Assembly (NCBI GenBank): GCA_903828675.1
Contig: CAIKND010000049.1
Span: 1-45,864 of the forward strand
DNA length: 45,864 bases
Direction of reading: 5' to 3'
Source of the DNA: an uncultured Acidobacteriaceae bacterium
GTDB taxonomy: Bacteria; Acidobacteriota; Terriglobia; Terriglobales; Acidobacteriaceae
Positions 1-12,936 of this stretch are shown here, piece by piece. Positions within the stretch are counted from its first letter, which is position 1, and every line of letters starts with the position of its first letter. The translations under genes were made by a program, and so were the position numbers. The notes beneath the pieces were generated by a model. That model saw only the letters and a program-made list of their open reading frames with translations. It was not told the DNA's origin and did not search any database.

Positions 1-64
1 GCTCATCGGCTTCCAAAATCCTCACCCGCAGATCGTCCGAATAGGCTCGTCCCATCCTCGTCAT
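1..64 (-). CDS. IS630-family transposase, N-terminal fragment (runs off the window)
   Basis: Only about 21 codons are visible, from an ATG at 64 (or the in-frame ATG at 55) to the window edge. The N-terminus reads MTRMGRAYSDDLRVRILEAD. This resembles the start of IS630-type transposases, where an AYSxDLRxRxLxA stretch opens the helix-turn-helix DNA-binding region. The DDE catalytic core would lie outside the window. The element would lie to the left of position 1, with one end somewhere in 65-200. I could not identify a terminal inverted repeat or the TA target duplication typical of IS630. The assignment rests on a short motif and could fail, but an insertion sequence fits the broken recombinase module next door. 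Confidence 0.55.
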   Translation of the reverse strand, partial: MTRMGRAYSDDLRVRILEADE

Positions 65-373
65 CGCGGTCACTTCGTCAGAGATATACAGAATTACTCG
101 TAAAATCGCCGCTGGGTATAGCTAACTTGATTCTGCTCTAAATGCTCCATCGGACAACAACAATAGCGCATTCTGGATCTCCGGGCCCGCTGCAAACCAA
201 CTGGAATGTTTGATTTCCATGGCGTACAACTCTCTTTCTCAGGCGATCCAATCATTATCGGACTTCCCATCGTCCTGGCGTCGGTCTTGACGTTCGCCTT
301 ATATTCGCCTAAAGTGATACTACATTTTAACAATAGGTTTTGTCTCATCAGTAGCCGTTTCGAGTGGGGTGAA
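65..373. other. Non-coding stretch between IS630 start and recombinase module
   Basis: I find no convincing gene here. An ORF in the recombinase frame opens at 206, but its first 56 codons do not look like recombinase sequence. The better start is ATG 374, preceded by a GGGGTG ribosome-binding site. The stretch presumably contains the right end of the IS630-like element and the left flank or attachment end of the recombinase module. No clear inverted repeat was seen. Confidence 0.4.
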
Positions 374-1538
374 ATGCTTGCCAATTTCCGAACGCTGTCC
401 TTCCCTGCATTTCGGGGGCCTGCATTGGTCGACTCTTTGGGACTCCCCAGATATTGGGCCGTCGTATGGGCAGCCTTCCTGCCCGCCGATCTTGCAGCGG
501 CGACGGTCAGTAAGAAACTGAGCCAGCTCGAAGGTTTCTATCAACATGCCGACACTCATCTGGGTCCAGGGCGTTTGGATGATGCGTTGGCTGACTTCGA
601 CGTTGAGGTGCTAAGCAGCGCACTCGAAGGATACTTTCTCAAATTGCGCAACCTGCCGTCATTCTCGCCGGCGGCGGGTGACACGGAACTTCCTTGATCC
701 TGAACGGATGAACAAACTCAATGGGAAGTTTGAATGTCTTGAACTCCTCCATTCCAAGTTGCACATTGGTAGACGTAGGCGTCCCGAGCAAATTCGCTCC
801 CTTCCTGCGGACATTGTCGAGTTTATGTATCGACTTTTGGACCCCGAGTCCAAGACGAACCCATTCCAGAATGAAGTCTCGCGGTGGAGAGTCTATGTCC
901 TTTTCATTCTTATGCTTCATCAGGGACTCCGGCGCGGCGAACTCCTTGTTTTACCGGCGGATGCCATCAAGGATAGCTTCGATCGAGATCTTCAGAAGGA
1001 GCGGTTTTGGATGTCGGTCAGATACAACGAGTATGAGAACGATCCACGGTACTCCAAACCTTGCATCAAGAACGCATCCTCAGTTCGTCAGGTTCCAGTC
1101 AGCGAGTTGGTCGCCCTGATCGTCCGAGAGTACGTTTCCAATTTCAGAGGGAAAGCGAACCATTCGTTCTTGCTCAATTCGCAGAAGGGAGTGCCAATGT
1201 CTCCGGAGGCAGTCTCCAAAACGTTCCAGAAAATCACGGCTTCCCTGCCCACCACCTTGCGAAAGCTTCTGCATGATCTAACCGGAAGTGATTCGATCAC
1301 CGCACATTCGATGAGGCACACATGTGCGGTGGTGCGGCTCAACCAGATCTTATCGGACGGCGTTGAGATGAACGATGCATTGCAGAGGCTTCGGGGTTTC
1401 TTTGGGTGGTCGCGGGAGTCAGAGATGCCGCTGCGCTACGCTCGCGCTGTATTTGAAGACCGGCTGTCATCTGTGTGGAGGAACGAGTTCGACGAGCGCG
1501 TATCTATTCTTCGGTCGTTGCCTGGGAGACTGAAATGA
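374..1538 (+). pseudogene. Tyrosine recombinase (first of a trio), interrupted by a frameshift
   Basis: Two frames together encode one tyrosine recombinase. From ATG 374 to stop 697, frame 2 gives the helical N-terminal core-binding part (LPRYWAVVWAAFLP, LEGYFLKLRN). The catalytic domain continues in frame 3, which is open from 615 to 1538. It contains box I (HQGLRRGEL, Arg), HSMRHT (the HxxR motif) and a C-terminal GWSRESEMPLRYAR segment with the Trp and candidate Tyr nucleophile. Joining them needs a net +1 shift between 615 and 694, around the G-rich run near 668-680. A GTG at 678 could start the catalytic half alone, so a two-protein arrangement or recoding is possible. The sequence near the join looks short for the family, so a small deletion may be involved. 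The stop overlaps the next recombinase start by ATGA. Confidence 0.65.
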
Positions 1539-3020
1539 TCAGAGTTGCAAGCGCGAAGCAACGACACGGTCTGGTTGCAAACGTGCCGCCCTTGCCATTA
1601 GCCATAAGCTACTACGATGACTTCTCAGACGCATACAACCAGCTTTCCGACCCGAGCGACGATCAATGGAAGCTCTTCTTCGACGGATCTGCTGCAACAC
1701 TGGACTTTGCCAAGTTCGACGTAGAGGTTCGGGCAGTTGTCAAGGCATGGTGTTCAATGCTCCTGGCCACGAATTCGCCACGTACAGCAGAGTGCTACTG
1801 TTATGAGCTTCAAAGAGTTCCGGGGGATCATATTATTGGCCTATTGACCTCAAAACCCCAAGAGGTCAAGTCATTTTGGAATTCTCTGCTCACAGCAAGC
1901 ATTACCTACCAGGGGCTCTCATCCTTAAAGAGCCTGCTGTCTTTCCTGTGCAATTTTGAGATTGGCGAATGGGGACCACGCTGGCTTGATCTGGCTTCAC
2001 AGTTGCAATTACCTAAGGTTGACAAATATGCATCTGTTCGTCTTGGAGACGTCTTCTTGACGGCGGCGGAAGAGGCCGAGATTGTACGGGGCATCGACGA
2101 AGAATGTGCGCGAATTCAGACGCAGGGTTGGTCGACCCCGGATGAACAACTGGAGGAAACCGCCATCTTGGTGTGTTCATATCAGTTCGGTTTGCGCCCT
2201 AAACAGATAGCCATGCTGCAGGTAAGGAACATCCGAGTTTGGGAAGATGGGATGGAGGAACACTCCGCTGTTCATCTGACTTTTACTATGATCAAGCAGC
2301 GCTCCTCAAAGCAGGTCTTCCCAATGGTTCGCCGATTAAAGCGGGACTGGACTCCGATTTTCATTGGACTGCTGGAGCGCGCAAGACAGCACGGAATGAC
2401 AGGAGCTAACCGTGTCTTTCACCGAACGCCAGAGCAAATCTCGAAAGTAGTTGTAGATCTGACAGAGTCTTTTGGGGGGCGTCCACGGACTCCCACAGAA
2501 CTACGACATACAGCAGCACAACGGCTTGTTGACGCAGGCGCAACCGAAGAAGAACTTGCGGCATTCATGGGGCATACGGACCTCAATACCGGCTTGGTCT
2601 ACTTCAATTCCACCCCAGCTCAGGGGGCACGGATCAACCAGGCGCTCGGGATTTCGAAAACCTATCAGACTGTCATTCAGATCGCTCATGGCCGTTTCAT
2701 CGCTCCAGAAGAACTGGCGGAGTTGAAAGGTGAGCAACAGATCGGCGGCGTGCCGCACGGCATTCCGATTGCGGGAATTGGCGGTTGCTCAGTTGGGCAG
2801 CCAAGTTGCCCGTACAACCCTGTGACGTCCTGCTATGGATGCAACCGGTTCATGCCGATTGCGGTAGCTGCCATTCATCAGGAGGTGCTGGATGATCTGC
2901 GCGGGGTTATGAAGCTTTTCTATTCCACGTCCCACGGTGAGCGAGGATCGCCGGCGTTTCAGCTTGAGAGCACAATCTCCAAGGTCCAAGCAATTCTCAA
3001 TGAACTGGGAGGTGAACAGA

Positions 3021-3037
<17 letters not shown>
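1535..3037 (+). CDS. Tyrosine recombinase/integrase (second of a trio, intact)
   Basis: This is a 500-residue site-specific recombinase of the phage-integrase fold. The ATG at 1535 overlaps the previous stop by 4 nt and has a GGGAG site 7-8 nt upstream, so I prefer it to the GTG at 1475. The N-terminal half (to about residue 150) is the helical core-binding part. The catalytic half shows box I FGLRPKQIAML with its Arg, a lysine-bearing MIKQRSSKQ hairpin, TELRHTAAQRL, and GHTDLNTGLVYF with the nucleophile Tyr. The usual His of HxxR is Thr here. The tail carries several cysteines (CSVGQPSCPYNPVTSCYGC), suggesting a zinc-binding extension as in some transposon recombinases of the Tn554 TnpB type. 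It probably acts with its two neighbours in moving a genomic island. Confidence 0.8.
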
Positions 3038-4321
<1,284 letters not shown>

Positions 4322-4828
4322 TTGTCAGAAAGCGAAAAAGAGAAGCTTTTGGACTCTATGGGCTGGAAGCTGCTGGCCGAGTTGCAGAAAGAAGCGCGCA
4401 TCTCCTTTGCAGAACTGGGACGCAGGGTAGGTCTCTCGACACCAGCCGTGGCGCAACGCGTTCAACGCATGGAGGATGAGGGAATCATCCGTGCATACAG
4501 GGCGGAGATCGACCCAACCAGCGTAGGGTTGCCCGTTACAGCTTTTATCCGCATGAGCATTGTTGGCAATGTGCTGGCGAAGCTGACAGAGCGAGTACGG
4601 TCGATGCCAGAGATCGTGGAGTGTCATCGCGGCACCGGAGAGGACTCGTTCATCCTTAAGGTGAACGTGGTTTCGGTTGAGCATTTGAAGGACGTGATCG
4701 ACCGGCTGACGCCGTATGGGACTACATCTACTTCGCTGGTGCTTTCGTCGATTGTGGAGAAGAACCTGCTTAGCCCTGCAAATCTGGAGTGGCCAGAAGT
4801 GCGCAAGCCGGGTTCGCGGGTCTGGTGA
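4322..4828 (+). CDS. Lrp/AsnC-family transcriptional regulator
   Basis: This 168-residue protein has an N-terminal winged helix-turn-helix (ISFAELGRRVGLSTPAVAQRVQRMEDEGII, roughly residues 25-55, described in pieces) and a C-terminal ligand-sensing RAM domain (IVECHRGTGEDSFILKV). This is the standard Lrp layout and size. The start is a TTG at 4322 with AAGAGG a few bases before it. It is divergent from the tryptophanase remnant across about 150 bp of AT-rich DNA. An amino-acid-responsive regulator beside an amino-acid catabolic gene suggests it once controlled tnaA; that is inference from position. Its target may now be lost, although autoregulation is common in the family. Confidence 0.85.
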   Translation: MSESEKEKLLDSMGWKLLAELQKEARISFAELGRRVGLSTPAVAQRVQRMEDEGIIRAYRAEIDPTSVGLPVTAFIRMSIVGNVLAKLTERVRSMPEIVECHRGTGEDSFILKVNVVSVEHLKDVIDRLTPYGTTSTSLVLSSIVEKNLLSPANLEWPEVRKPGSRVW

Positions 4829-4844
4829 GAGGAGCTGAGCGAGA

Positions 4845-4880
4845 GGGAAGGGCGGGCGCGGTGAGGCCAGTTCCCTTCCC
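4845..4880. terminator. Possible terminator between convergent genes
   Basis: An 8-bp perfect inverted repeat (GGGAAGGG at 4845-4852, CCCTTCCC at 4873-4880) with a 20-nt loop lies between the stops of the Lrp-like gene and the aldolase gene. A second small hairpin (CCGGT/ACCGG) follows at 4879-4896. The T-run is poor, so this is only a candidate. Confidence 0.3.
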
Positions 4881-4903
4881 GGTTACAAATTACCGGCCTT
4901 TCG

Positions 4904-5959
4904 CTAGTTTCTAATTTCGACCAGCAGCTTCTCTATGTCTGTCTTTTCATCTGCCGTGAGAGAAAGAAGCGGGGCGCGAGGACGGCCCCCGTAGTAGCCA
5001 TTGAAGTCGCAAGCGTACTTGATGCCGCTGACTCCGAGAGCGCTGACGATACGCCGGTTGGCTTGGGCGATGTGCTTCTGCTTCTCCTCCGCGAGTTTGA
5101 GGTCATGATCCTTCCAGGCAAAGTGGATCTCCTGGCAGGCCTGGGGAGCGCAAGCGGCAAAGGCAAGGATGGCTCCAGAAGCCCCTGCTTGAAGGGACTC
5201 AAACACTCCCAGTCCAGAACCGCAAAGCACCTGAAAGCCAACTTCCCTGGTCCGGGTCTTGATGGCGGCTGCCGGCGGGGCTGTGGCCATTGCGATGCCA
5301 CCGGCCAGATCTCCGGCAGAGACGAAATTGGCAGCACTATCGAACTTAGGCGCTAACATGCGGGCGGTTACCGCCTCGAAGATCGGGGTCACAGTTACAG
5401 TGCGCCGGGGAGCGGAAGCTGTAGCGGCAACCTGGCTACTGATCCGGTCGATGCTGCCGCTGGAGTCTTTGATGCCGATGATATTGGGGTGTGCGGAAAG
5501 CTCGGCGACCACTTCAACGGGAATCTGGTAGGGAACGCACTTGGGAACGTTATAAAGGAGGACCGGAAGTGGCGAGCGGTCCGCTACGCTGCGAAAGTAA
5601 TGCAACACGGACTGCGGGGAGATCTGTCCTGAATAGTAGGAAGGCGGACGGACCAGGACGGCGTCAAATTGATACCTCGCCGCAGCCTCAGCCAGTTCGA
5701 CCGTTGCTTTGATGCTTTCGCGCCCAACACCGGCAATGAGCACCTTTTCCGGCGCAGAGGCCTCTGCCGCAACCCGCAGCACGTCCGAAGACTCGGCGTC
5801 GTTCAGCATAGGCGCCTCGCCGGTGGTGCCCAGGACCACCATCCCGGAGAGGAGGGTACGCGAGTATCGCGCCATGTTGGCTTCAAGCTTGCGGAAGTAG
5901 ACCCGCTCATCGGGATAAAATGGCGTGGTAACGGCGGCAAAAATGCCTTCGATCAGCAT
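4904..5959 (-). CDS. Dihydrodipicolinate synthase/N-acetylneuraminate lyase family aldolase with internal insertion
   Basis: This 351-residue protein belongs to the class I (Schiff-base) aldolase family. It has the GTTGE motif at residues 44-48, the catalytic Tyr136 in LLYNVP and the Schiff-base Lys164 in IIGIKDSSG. It looks closer to the 4-hydroxy-2-oxoglutarate aldolase branch than to lysine-pathway DapA, but the substrate cannot be fixed. Family members are usually about 290-310 residues. The excess is explained by an extra segment of about 65 residues (roughly 176-240) between the Lys strand and the GFQVLCGSG strand, which normally follow closely. The insertion is in frame and without stops, so it looks like a feature of the protein, not damage. 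The gene stands alone on the minus strand. Confidence 0.8.
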   Translation of the reverse strand: MLIEGIFAAVTTPFYPDERVYFRKLEANMARYSRTLLSGMVVLGTTGEAPMLNDAESSDVLRVAAEASAPEKVLIAGVGRESIKATVELAEAAARYQFDAVLVRPPSYYSGQISPQSVLHYFRSVADRSPLPVLLYNVPKCVPYQIPVEVVAELSAHPNIIGIKDSSGSIDRISSQVAATASAPRRTVTVTPIFEAVTARMLAPKFDSAANFVSAGDLAGGIAMATAPPAAAIKTRTREVGFQVLCGSGLGVFESLQAGASGAILAFAACAPQACQEIHFAWKDHDLKLAEEKQKHIAQANRRIVSALGVSGIKYACDFNGYYGGRPRAPLLSLTADEKTDIEKLLVEIRN

Positions 5960-6096
5960 GGTCTTATTGTAGAGCCAATACGGAGGGCACCGATATCTGC
6001 CCGTGTTTCCGTATAGGTAGAATTGTTCTTATATGCCTCGCAGTGTATGTTAAATGGTAATAGGTAGGAAGTACGGACAGTACGAGGAGCCGCACG

Positions 6097-6585
6097 ATGG
6101 AGTCTCTATTGCAAAGGGATGATGAAGAGGAGAAGGGCGCCTCAAAGCTATCCCGGCAGGCTGTATCGTTCTCCATGCACACGTTTCTAGCGATAGGCTC
6201 TTGGCTGATTCTGATGTTTGTCGGCTATGCGCTAAATCCACCGGCGATCCCGCAGTTCATGATCCTGGCTTTTTCGGTCGCGGTTCCCCTGGTTGTGGGC
6301 TATACCGTAACTCTCTTCCGCCAGGACGAGATGGCTTCGGTGGTGTGGCTGGTTGGGCTTATCTGGTTGTTGATTGTCGCTCTGTGGATTCTCGATATGC
6401 CCACGGGACCAAACGAGTGCTTCCAATGCGGCGCTACCGAGAAGCTGACGCGCACATTCTTTAGTTTGCCCAAACCAAGCGGGCTGATCGACAACGACGG
6501 GCCTTTTCTGGGCACGTGGCCAGCATGCGCCCTGGTTGGCTACTCGATCGGAGCACGTCTTTCAATGCGGCGCCGCGCGGCCTGA
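6097..6585 (+). CDS. Small membrane protein of unknown function
   Basis: This 162-residue protein has a charged N-terminus (DDEEEKG) and three clear hydrophobic segments: about 30-48 (TFLAIGSWLILMFVGYAL), 52-72 and 78-98. A loop with CFQC and a fourth weaker hydrophobic stretch (CALVGYSIGARL) near the C-terminus follow. I do not recognise a family. It stands alone between a divergent aldolase gene and the convergent car operon, and its stop lies about 70 nt from the end of carB. Confidence 0.6.
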   Translation: MESLLQRDDEEEKGASKLSRQAVSFSMHTFLAIGSWLILMFVGYALNPPAIPQFMILAFSVAVPLVVGYTVTLFRQDEMASVVWLVGLIWLLIVALWILDMPTGPNECFQCGATEKLTRTFFSLPKPSGLIDNDGPFLGTWPACALVGYSIGARLSMRRRAA

Positions 6586-6630
6586 TCAAACAGCGCCGAT
6601 TTGAATTAGCTGGAAGAACTGATTGAAACG

Positions 6631-6652
6631 TGGAGCCTGCCCGAAGGCGGGT

Positions 6653-6662
<10 letters not shown>
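6631..6662. terminator. Hairpin at the end of carB
   Basis: A strong stem (TGGAGCCTG at 6631-6639 and CAGGCTCCA at 6654-6662, with an inner CCCG/CGGG stem) covers the carB stop codon. It lies between two convergent genes, so it could terminate both transcripts. The following T-run is weak in both directions (CGTTTC on the minus strand), so its efficiency is uncertain. Confidence 0.5.
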
Positions 6663-9949
<3,287 letters not shown>

Positions 9950-9952
9950 GGT

Positions 9953-10687
9953 CTAGTTAGAAACTCCTGTGATTGCCATGGCTCGCGCTTTGAGCGAGGT
10001 TAGAAGGCTTTCAAAACCTAATTCAGCCGATGGCTCGCGATAACTGCCATCCTTGGCAGAGGCTTGACTGGAAAGTAGTAGGGCTGCGCTGTCATACAGC
10101 CGTTCTCTTACCAGCTTTGTCATTAGAATCTCGTACCGCTTGGCATAGGACGTATCTCGAAACTCAGGAAATACGGGGAAATGAGGTTCTCTTACTCCAA
10201 CAGGGCTCAGTGATCGCGCAATCTCCTCCAGAAGCATTACATAGCCGAGCCATGGACGCTGTGAAAGGGAAAAAGCACCTTCACGATATGCCGTCCAGAT
10301 ATCCGTTGCACTTCCCAACGACTCCTCAGTTCTGTTATTGAAGTTATTGTCGAATGAACCAACTTGCGACTTAAATTCCATTGCTGCGATCAACTGGCCT
10401 TTTACGACCACTAGCAAGTCCCATTTCTTTTCAGCCCGAAACCAACCTGGAAGCTCGACCGCATGATTACAGAAGATAGTGGCCTGATCAATTCCACAAT
10501 CTACTAGGAAATCCCGGACCAACTCAACAAATCCGTCGAGTTGCTTGCCGCCCGTAACGGCGGTGCGGTTCCCGGCGTCGCGCGAACCGGACTTGGTGCC
10601 TTGGCGGCTGGCTTGATTCCCTCGTGTACCCCAGAAATGCTTGACAGCGGCACGGAGACGTTTCTCCCAAACAGGAGTCAAGCTCAT
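9953..10687 (-). CDS. PaeR7I/XhoI-family type II restriction endonuclease
   Basis: This 244-residue protein matches the PaeR7I family, whose characterised members cut CTCGAG. Visible signatures are WGTRGNQASRQGTKSGSRDAGNR, given here as two landmarks (WGTRGNQ and SGSRDAGNR), then LPGWFRAEKKWDLLVV and AAMEFKSQVG, the Asp and Glu-x-Lys of a PD-(D/E)xK nuclease core (about residues 88-110). NNFNNRTEESLGSATD, WTAYREGAF and PWLGYVMLLEE follow. The length agrees with the family. Its start overlaps the methyltransferase stop (ATGA at 10684-10687), and it ends 3 nt before carB. At least three CTCGAG sites occur in this window (8691, 17044, 29090), so the host must be protected if the enzyme is active with that specificity. 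The specificity is inferred from the family. Confidence 0.88.
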   Translation of the reverse strand: MSLTPVWEKRLRAAVKHFWGTRGNQASRQGTKSGSRDAGNRTAVTGGKQLDGFVELVRDFLVDCGIDQATIFCNHAVELPGWFRAEKKWDLLVVVKGQLIAAMEFKSQVGSFDNNFNNRTEESLGSATDIWTAYREGAFSLSQRPWLGYVMLLEEIARSLSPVGVREPHFPVFPEFRDTSYAKRYEILMTKLVRERLYDSAALLLSSQASAKDGSYREPSAELGFESLLTSLKARAMAITGVSN

Positions 10688-11703
10688 GGTTCCTCCACTT
10701 GCGTTACCGTCGGCCGCCAGAAGAGCCCGCCCGTCTCCCGGTAGAAGCGAGACACGGACATTTGGTGATATTTGTCGCTGATCTCATAGCCAATGCTGTG
10801 TCGTCCGGTTCGGGCGGCGGCAATCGCATTGGTTCCTGATCCAGAAAAAGGATCGACTACCACGTCGCCAGCGAAGCTGAACATTCGAATCAACCGCTCG
10901 GCCAATTCGACCGGATAGGGCGCTGGGTGGTTTTTTGTTGAAGCACCCGTTAGCCCAGTCCAAATTTGCTGAAACCAGCTTTGGTAGTTTTCAGCACTGA
11001 TGACGGAGAGCAGACGCATGGCGGTGGTGGGCTTGCGGTAGCCTCCCGGCTTGCGGAACATCAAAATGAACTCGACATCGTTCTTGATGACTGAATTCGG
11101 CTCATACGGCTTGCCAAGGAATCCACCGCCGCCCGAGACCTCATAAACGGCATTTGCGATCTTGTGCCAAATAATAGGCGCCAGATTGTCGTACCCAATT
11201 TTGCGGCAAAGCTCCTGAATGGAGGCATGGAGAGGCACAACTGTGTGACGCCCATCGTTCTGCCGCCTCGACAGGCAGACATCACCAACGACACAGATTA
11301 GCCTCCCACCAGGAACAAGCAAGTCATAGCAGCGCCGCCACACTTTGCCCAATTCCGCTAGGAACTCATCGTACTCAATTACATGGCCTAGCTGCCCGCT
11401 GGCATCGTCATATTTCTTCAGGGTCCAATAGGGGGGAGAAGTCAGAATCAGATGTGCGCTCTCCGGGGCAAGCGAACGCATCTCTCGAGCGTCACCGTGG
11501 ACAAGATAGTGGCTGGACGGGATTTGAAGCAGTGACTGCTCTAGCAATGTCATTGCTGCGGAATCGCGTGCCAATCGGGGAATTTCGGTCTGTTCAAGCG
11601 GCACATCAATAAGCGGCCTCGGCAGAAAGGAAAGAAGATCCAACTCCGGGATAATGATCCCTCCCGGCTCTGGCTCCTCCCTTCTGGCTGCGAGTCCGCT
11701 CAT
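10684..11703 (-). CDS. Site-specific DNA methyltransferase (beta-class, TSPPY type) of the restriction-modification pair
   Basis: This 339-residue amino-methyltransferase transfers a methyl group from S-adenosylmethionine to a base in DNA. The catalytic motif TSPPYW (about residue 92) comes before the SAM-binding motif [13 protein letters not shown] (near 290). This order places it in the beta class, which includes N4-cytosine and N6-adenine enzymes. HGDAREM and [15 protein letters not shown] are further landmarks. I prefer ATG 11703 (MSGLAARR) because it overlaps the carA stop as ATGA, which argues for coupled translation; an ATG at 11712 is also in frame. It presumably protects the site cut by the nuclease encoded directly downstream. 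The methylated base cannot be told from sequence alone. Confidence 0.9.
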   Translation of the reverse strand: MSGLAARREEPEPGGIIIPELDLLSFLPRPLIDVPLEQTEIPRLARDSAAMTLLEQSLLQIPSSHYLVHGDAREMRSLAPESAHLILTSPPYWTLKKYDDASGQLGHVIEYDEFLAELGKVWRRCYDLLVPGGRLICVVGDVCLSRRQNDGRHTVVPLHASIQELCRKIGYDNLAPIIWHKIANAVYEVSGGGGFLGKPYEPNSVIKNDVEFILMFRKPGGYRKPTTAMRLLSVISAENYQSWFQQIWTGLTGASTKNHPAPYPVELAERLIRMFSFAGDVVVDPFSGSGTNAIAAARTGRHSIGYEISDKYHQMSVSRFYRETGGLFWRPTVTQVEEP

Positions 11704-12851
11704 GATTTCCACTCCTCCATCATCGTACGGAAGTCGCGGAACAGATAGTGCGAGTCGTGTGGGCCGGGAGCGGCTTCGGGGTGGTACTGGACGCTGAACA
11801 GCGGCAGTGTTTTGTGGCGCAGGCCTTCCAGAGTCTGATCGTTAAGGTCAACGTGGGTCAGTTCGACTTCGTTGGCGTTGATCGAGTCGGGATCGACGGC
11901 GAAGTTGTGGTTGTGGGCCGTGATCTCGATCTTGCCGGTGGCGTTGTTGCGGACCGGGTGATTGCCGCCGTGATGCCCGAATTTGAGCTTGTAGGTGCGG
12001 CCGCCCAAGGCTAGCCCGGTTAGCTGGTGGCCAAGGCAGATGCCGAAGACCGGCACGCGGCCCAGGAACTTGCGGATGGCGCGGACTGCATAATCGACCG
12101 GCTCGGGGTCGCCGGGGCCGTTCGACAGAAAGATGCCATCGGGCTTGAGGGCGAGCACGTCTTCGGCGGTGGTCTCAGCCGGGACAACCGTTACGCGGCA
12201 GCCTTCGCGTGTGAGCATTCTAAGGATGTTGTGCTTGATGCCGAAGTCGTACGCAACCACATGCAGCAAGCTACGGGACGCTTCTTCGGTCTTCATAAAC
12301 CCTTCAGCCAGCAAGGGATCCGCGGATTGGTTGCGGCTGTCTGAGGCATCGAACTGGTAGACGGATTTGGTGGAAACGACGCGCGCCAGGTCGGTTCCGT
12401 CCATCTTGCGGATGCTTCTGGCCCTCTGAACGAGAGACTCAGCATCGACGGTTTTCGTCGAAATTACGCCGCGCATCACCCCATAGGTACGCAGGTGGCG
12501 AACCAGGGCGCGGGTGTCGATCTCGGCCAGAACTGGTACCGCATAGCGCTCCATGTACTCGTCGGTGACCTGTTCGGAGCGCCAGTTGGAGCTGATGGGC
12601 GAGAATTCGCGGACGATCAGGCCCTCGATATAGGGCTTGGCCGACTCGTTGTCTGCCCGGTTGGTGCCGTAGTTGCCGATTTGAGGATTGGTAAGAACTA
12701 CGATTTGACCGGCATAGGAAGGATCGGTGGCGATTTCCTGGTAGCCGGTAAGGGAAGTATTAAAAACGACCTCGCCCTGGCATTCGCCGGGGTACCCATA
12801 GCCGTGGCCACGGAAGATGCGCCCGTCTTCGAGCGCTAAGATTGCCTGCAT
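11700..12851 (-). CDS. carA: Carbamoyl-phosphate synthase small (glutaminase) subunit
   Basis: At 383 residues this is the normal CarA length. It hydrolyses glutamine and channels ammonia to CarB. The N-terminal CarA-specific domain shows [15 protein letters not shown] and NYG. The C-terminal class I glutamine amidotransferase domain has Cys272 in FGICLGHQ and His357/Glu359 in QYHPEA, forming the triad. A TATAAAAT-like -10 element on the minus strand (12870-12877) sits about 20 nt before the start. It may be the car promoter, although no good -35 is evident. In most bacteria carB follows carA closely. Here two restriction-modification genes of about 1.75 kb lie between them, beginning with a 4-nt overlap on the carA stop. 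Confidence 0.96.
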   Translation of the reverse strand: MQAILALEDGRIFRGHGYGYPGECQGEVVFNTSLTGYQEIATDPSYAGQIVVLTNPQIGNYGTNRADNESAKPYIEGLIVREFSPISSNWRSEQVTDEYMERYAVPVLAEIDTRALVRHLRTYGVMRGVISTKTVDAESLVQRARSIRKMDGTDLARVVSTKSVYQFDASDSRNQSADPLLAEGFMKTEEASRSLLHVVAYDFGIKHNILRMLTREGCRVTVVPAETTAEDVLALKPDGIFLSNGPGDPEPVDYAVRAIRKFLGRVPVFGICLGHQLTGLALGGRTYKLKFGHHGGNHPVRNNATGKIEITAHNHNFAVDPDSINANEVELTHVDLNDQTLEGLRHKTLPLFSVQYHPEAAPGPHDSHYLFRDFRTMMEEWKS

Positions 12852-12936
12852 CGCCTCTCCGAGGAGTGGATTTTATAGATTCTAACAGGACCAGCGGAGA
12901 ATGTCCCGGTAATGCTGAGGACGGTCTTTGGCAAGC

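Noticed and set aside
206..373. N-terminal extension of the first recombinase back to ATG 206
   Set aside because: The extra 56 residues do not look like a recombinase, and a better ATG with a GGGGTG site lies at 374.
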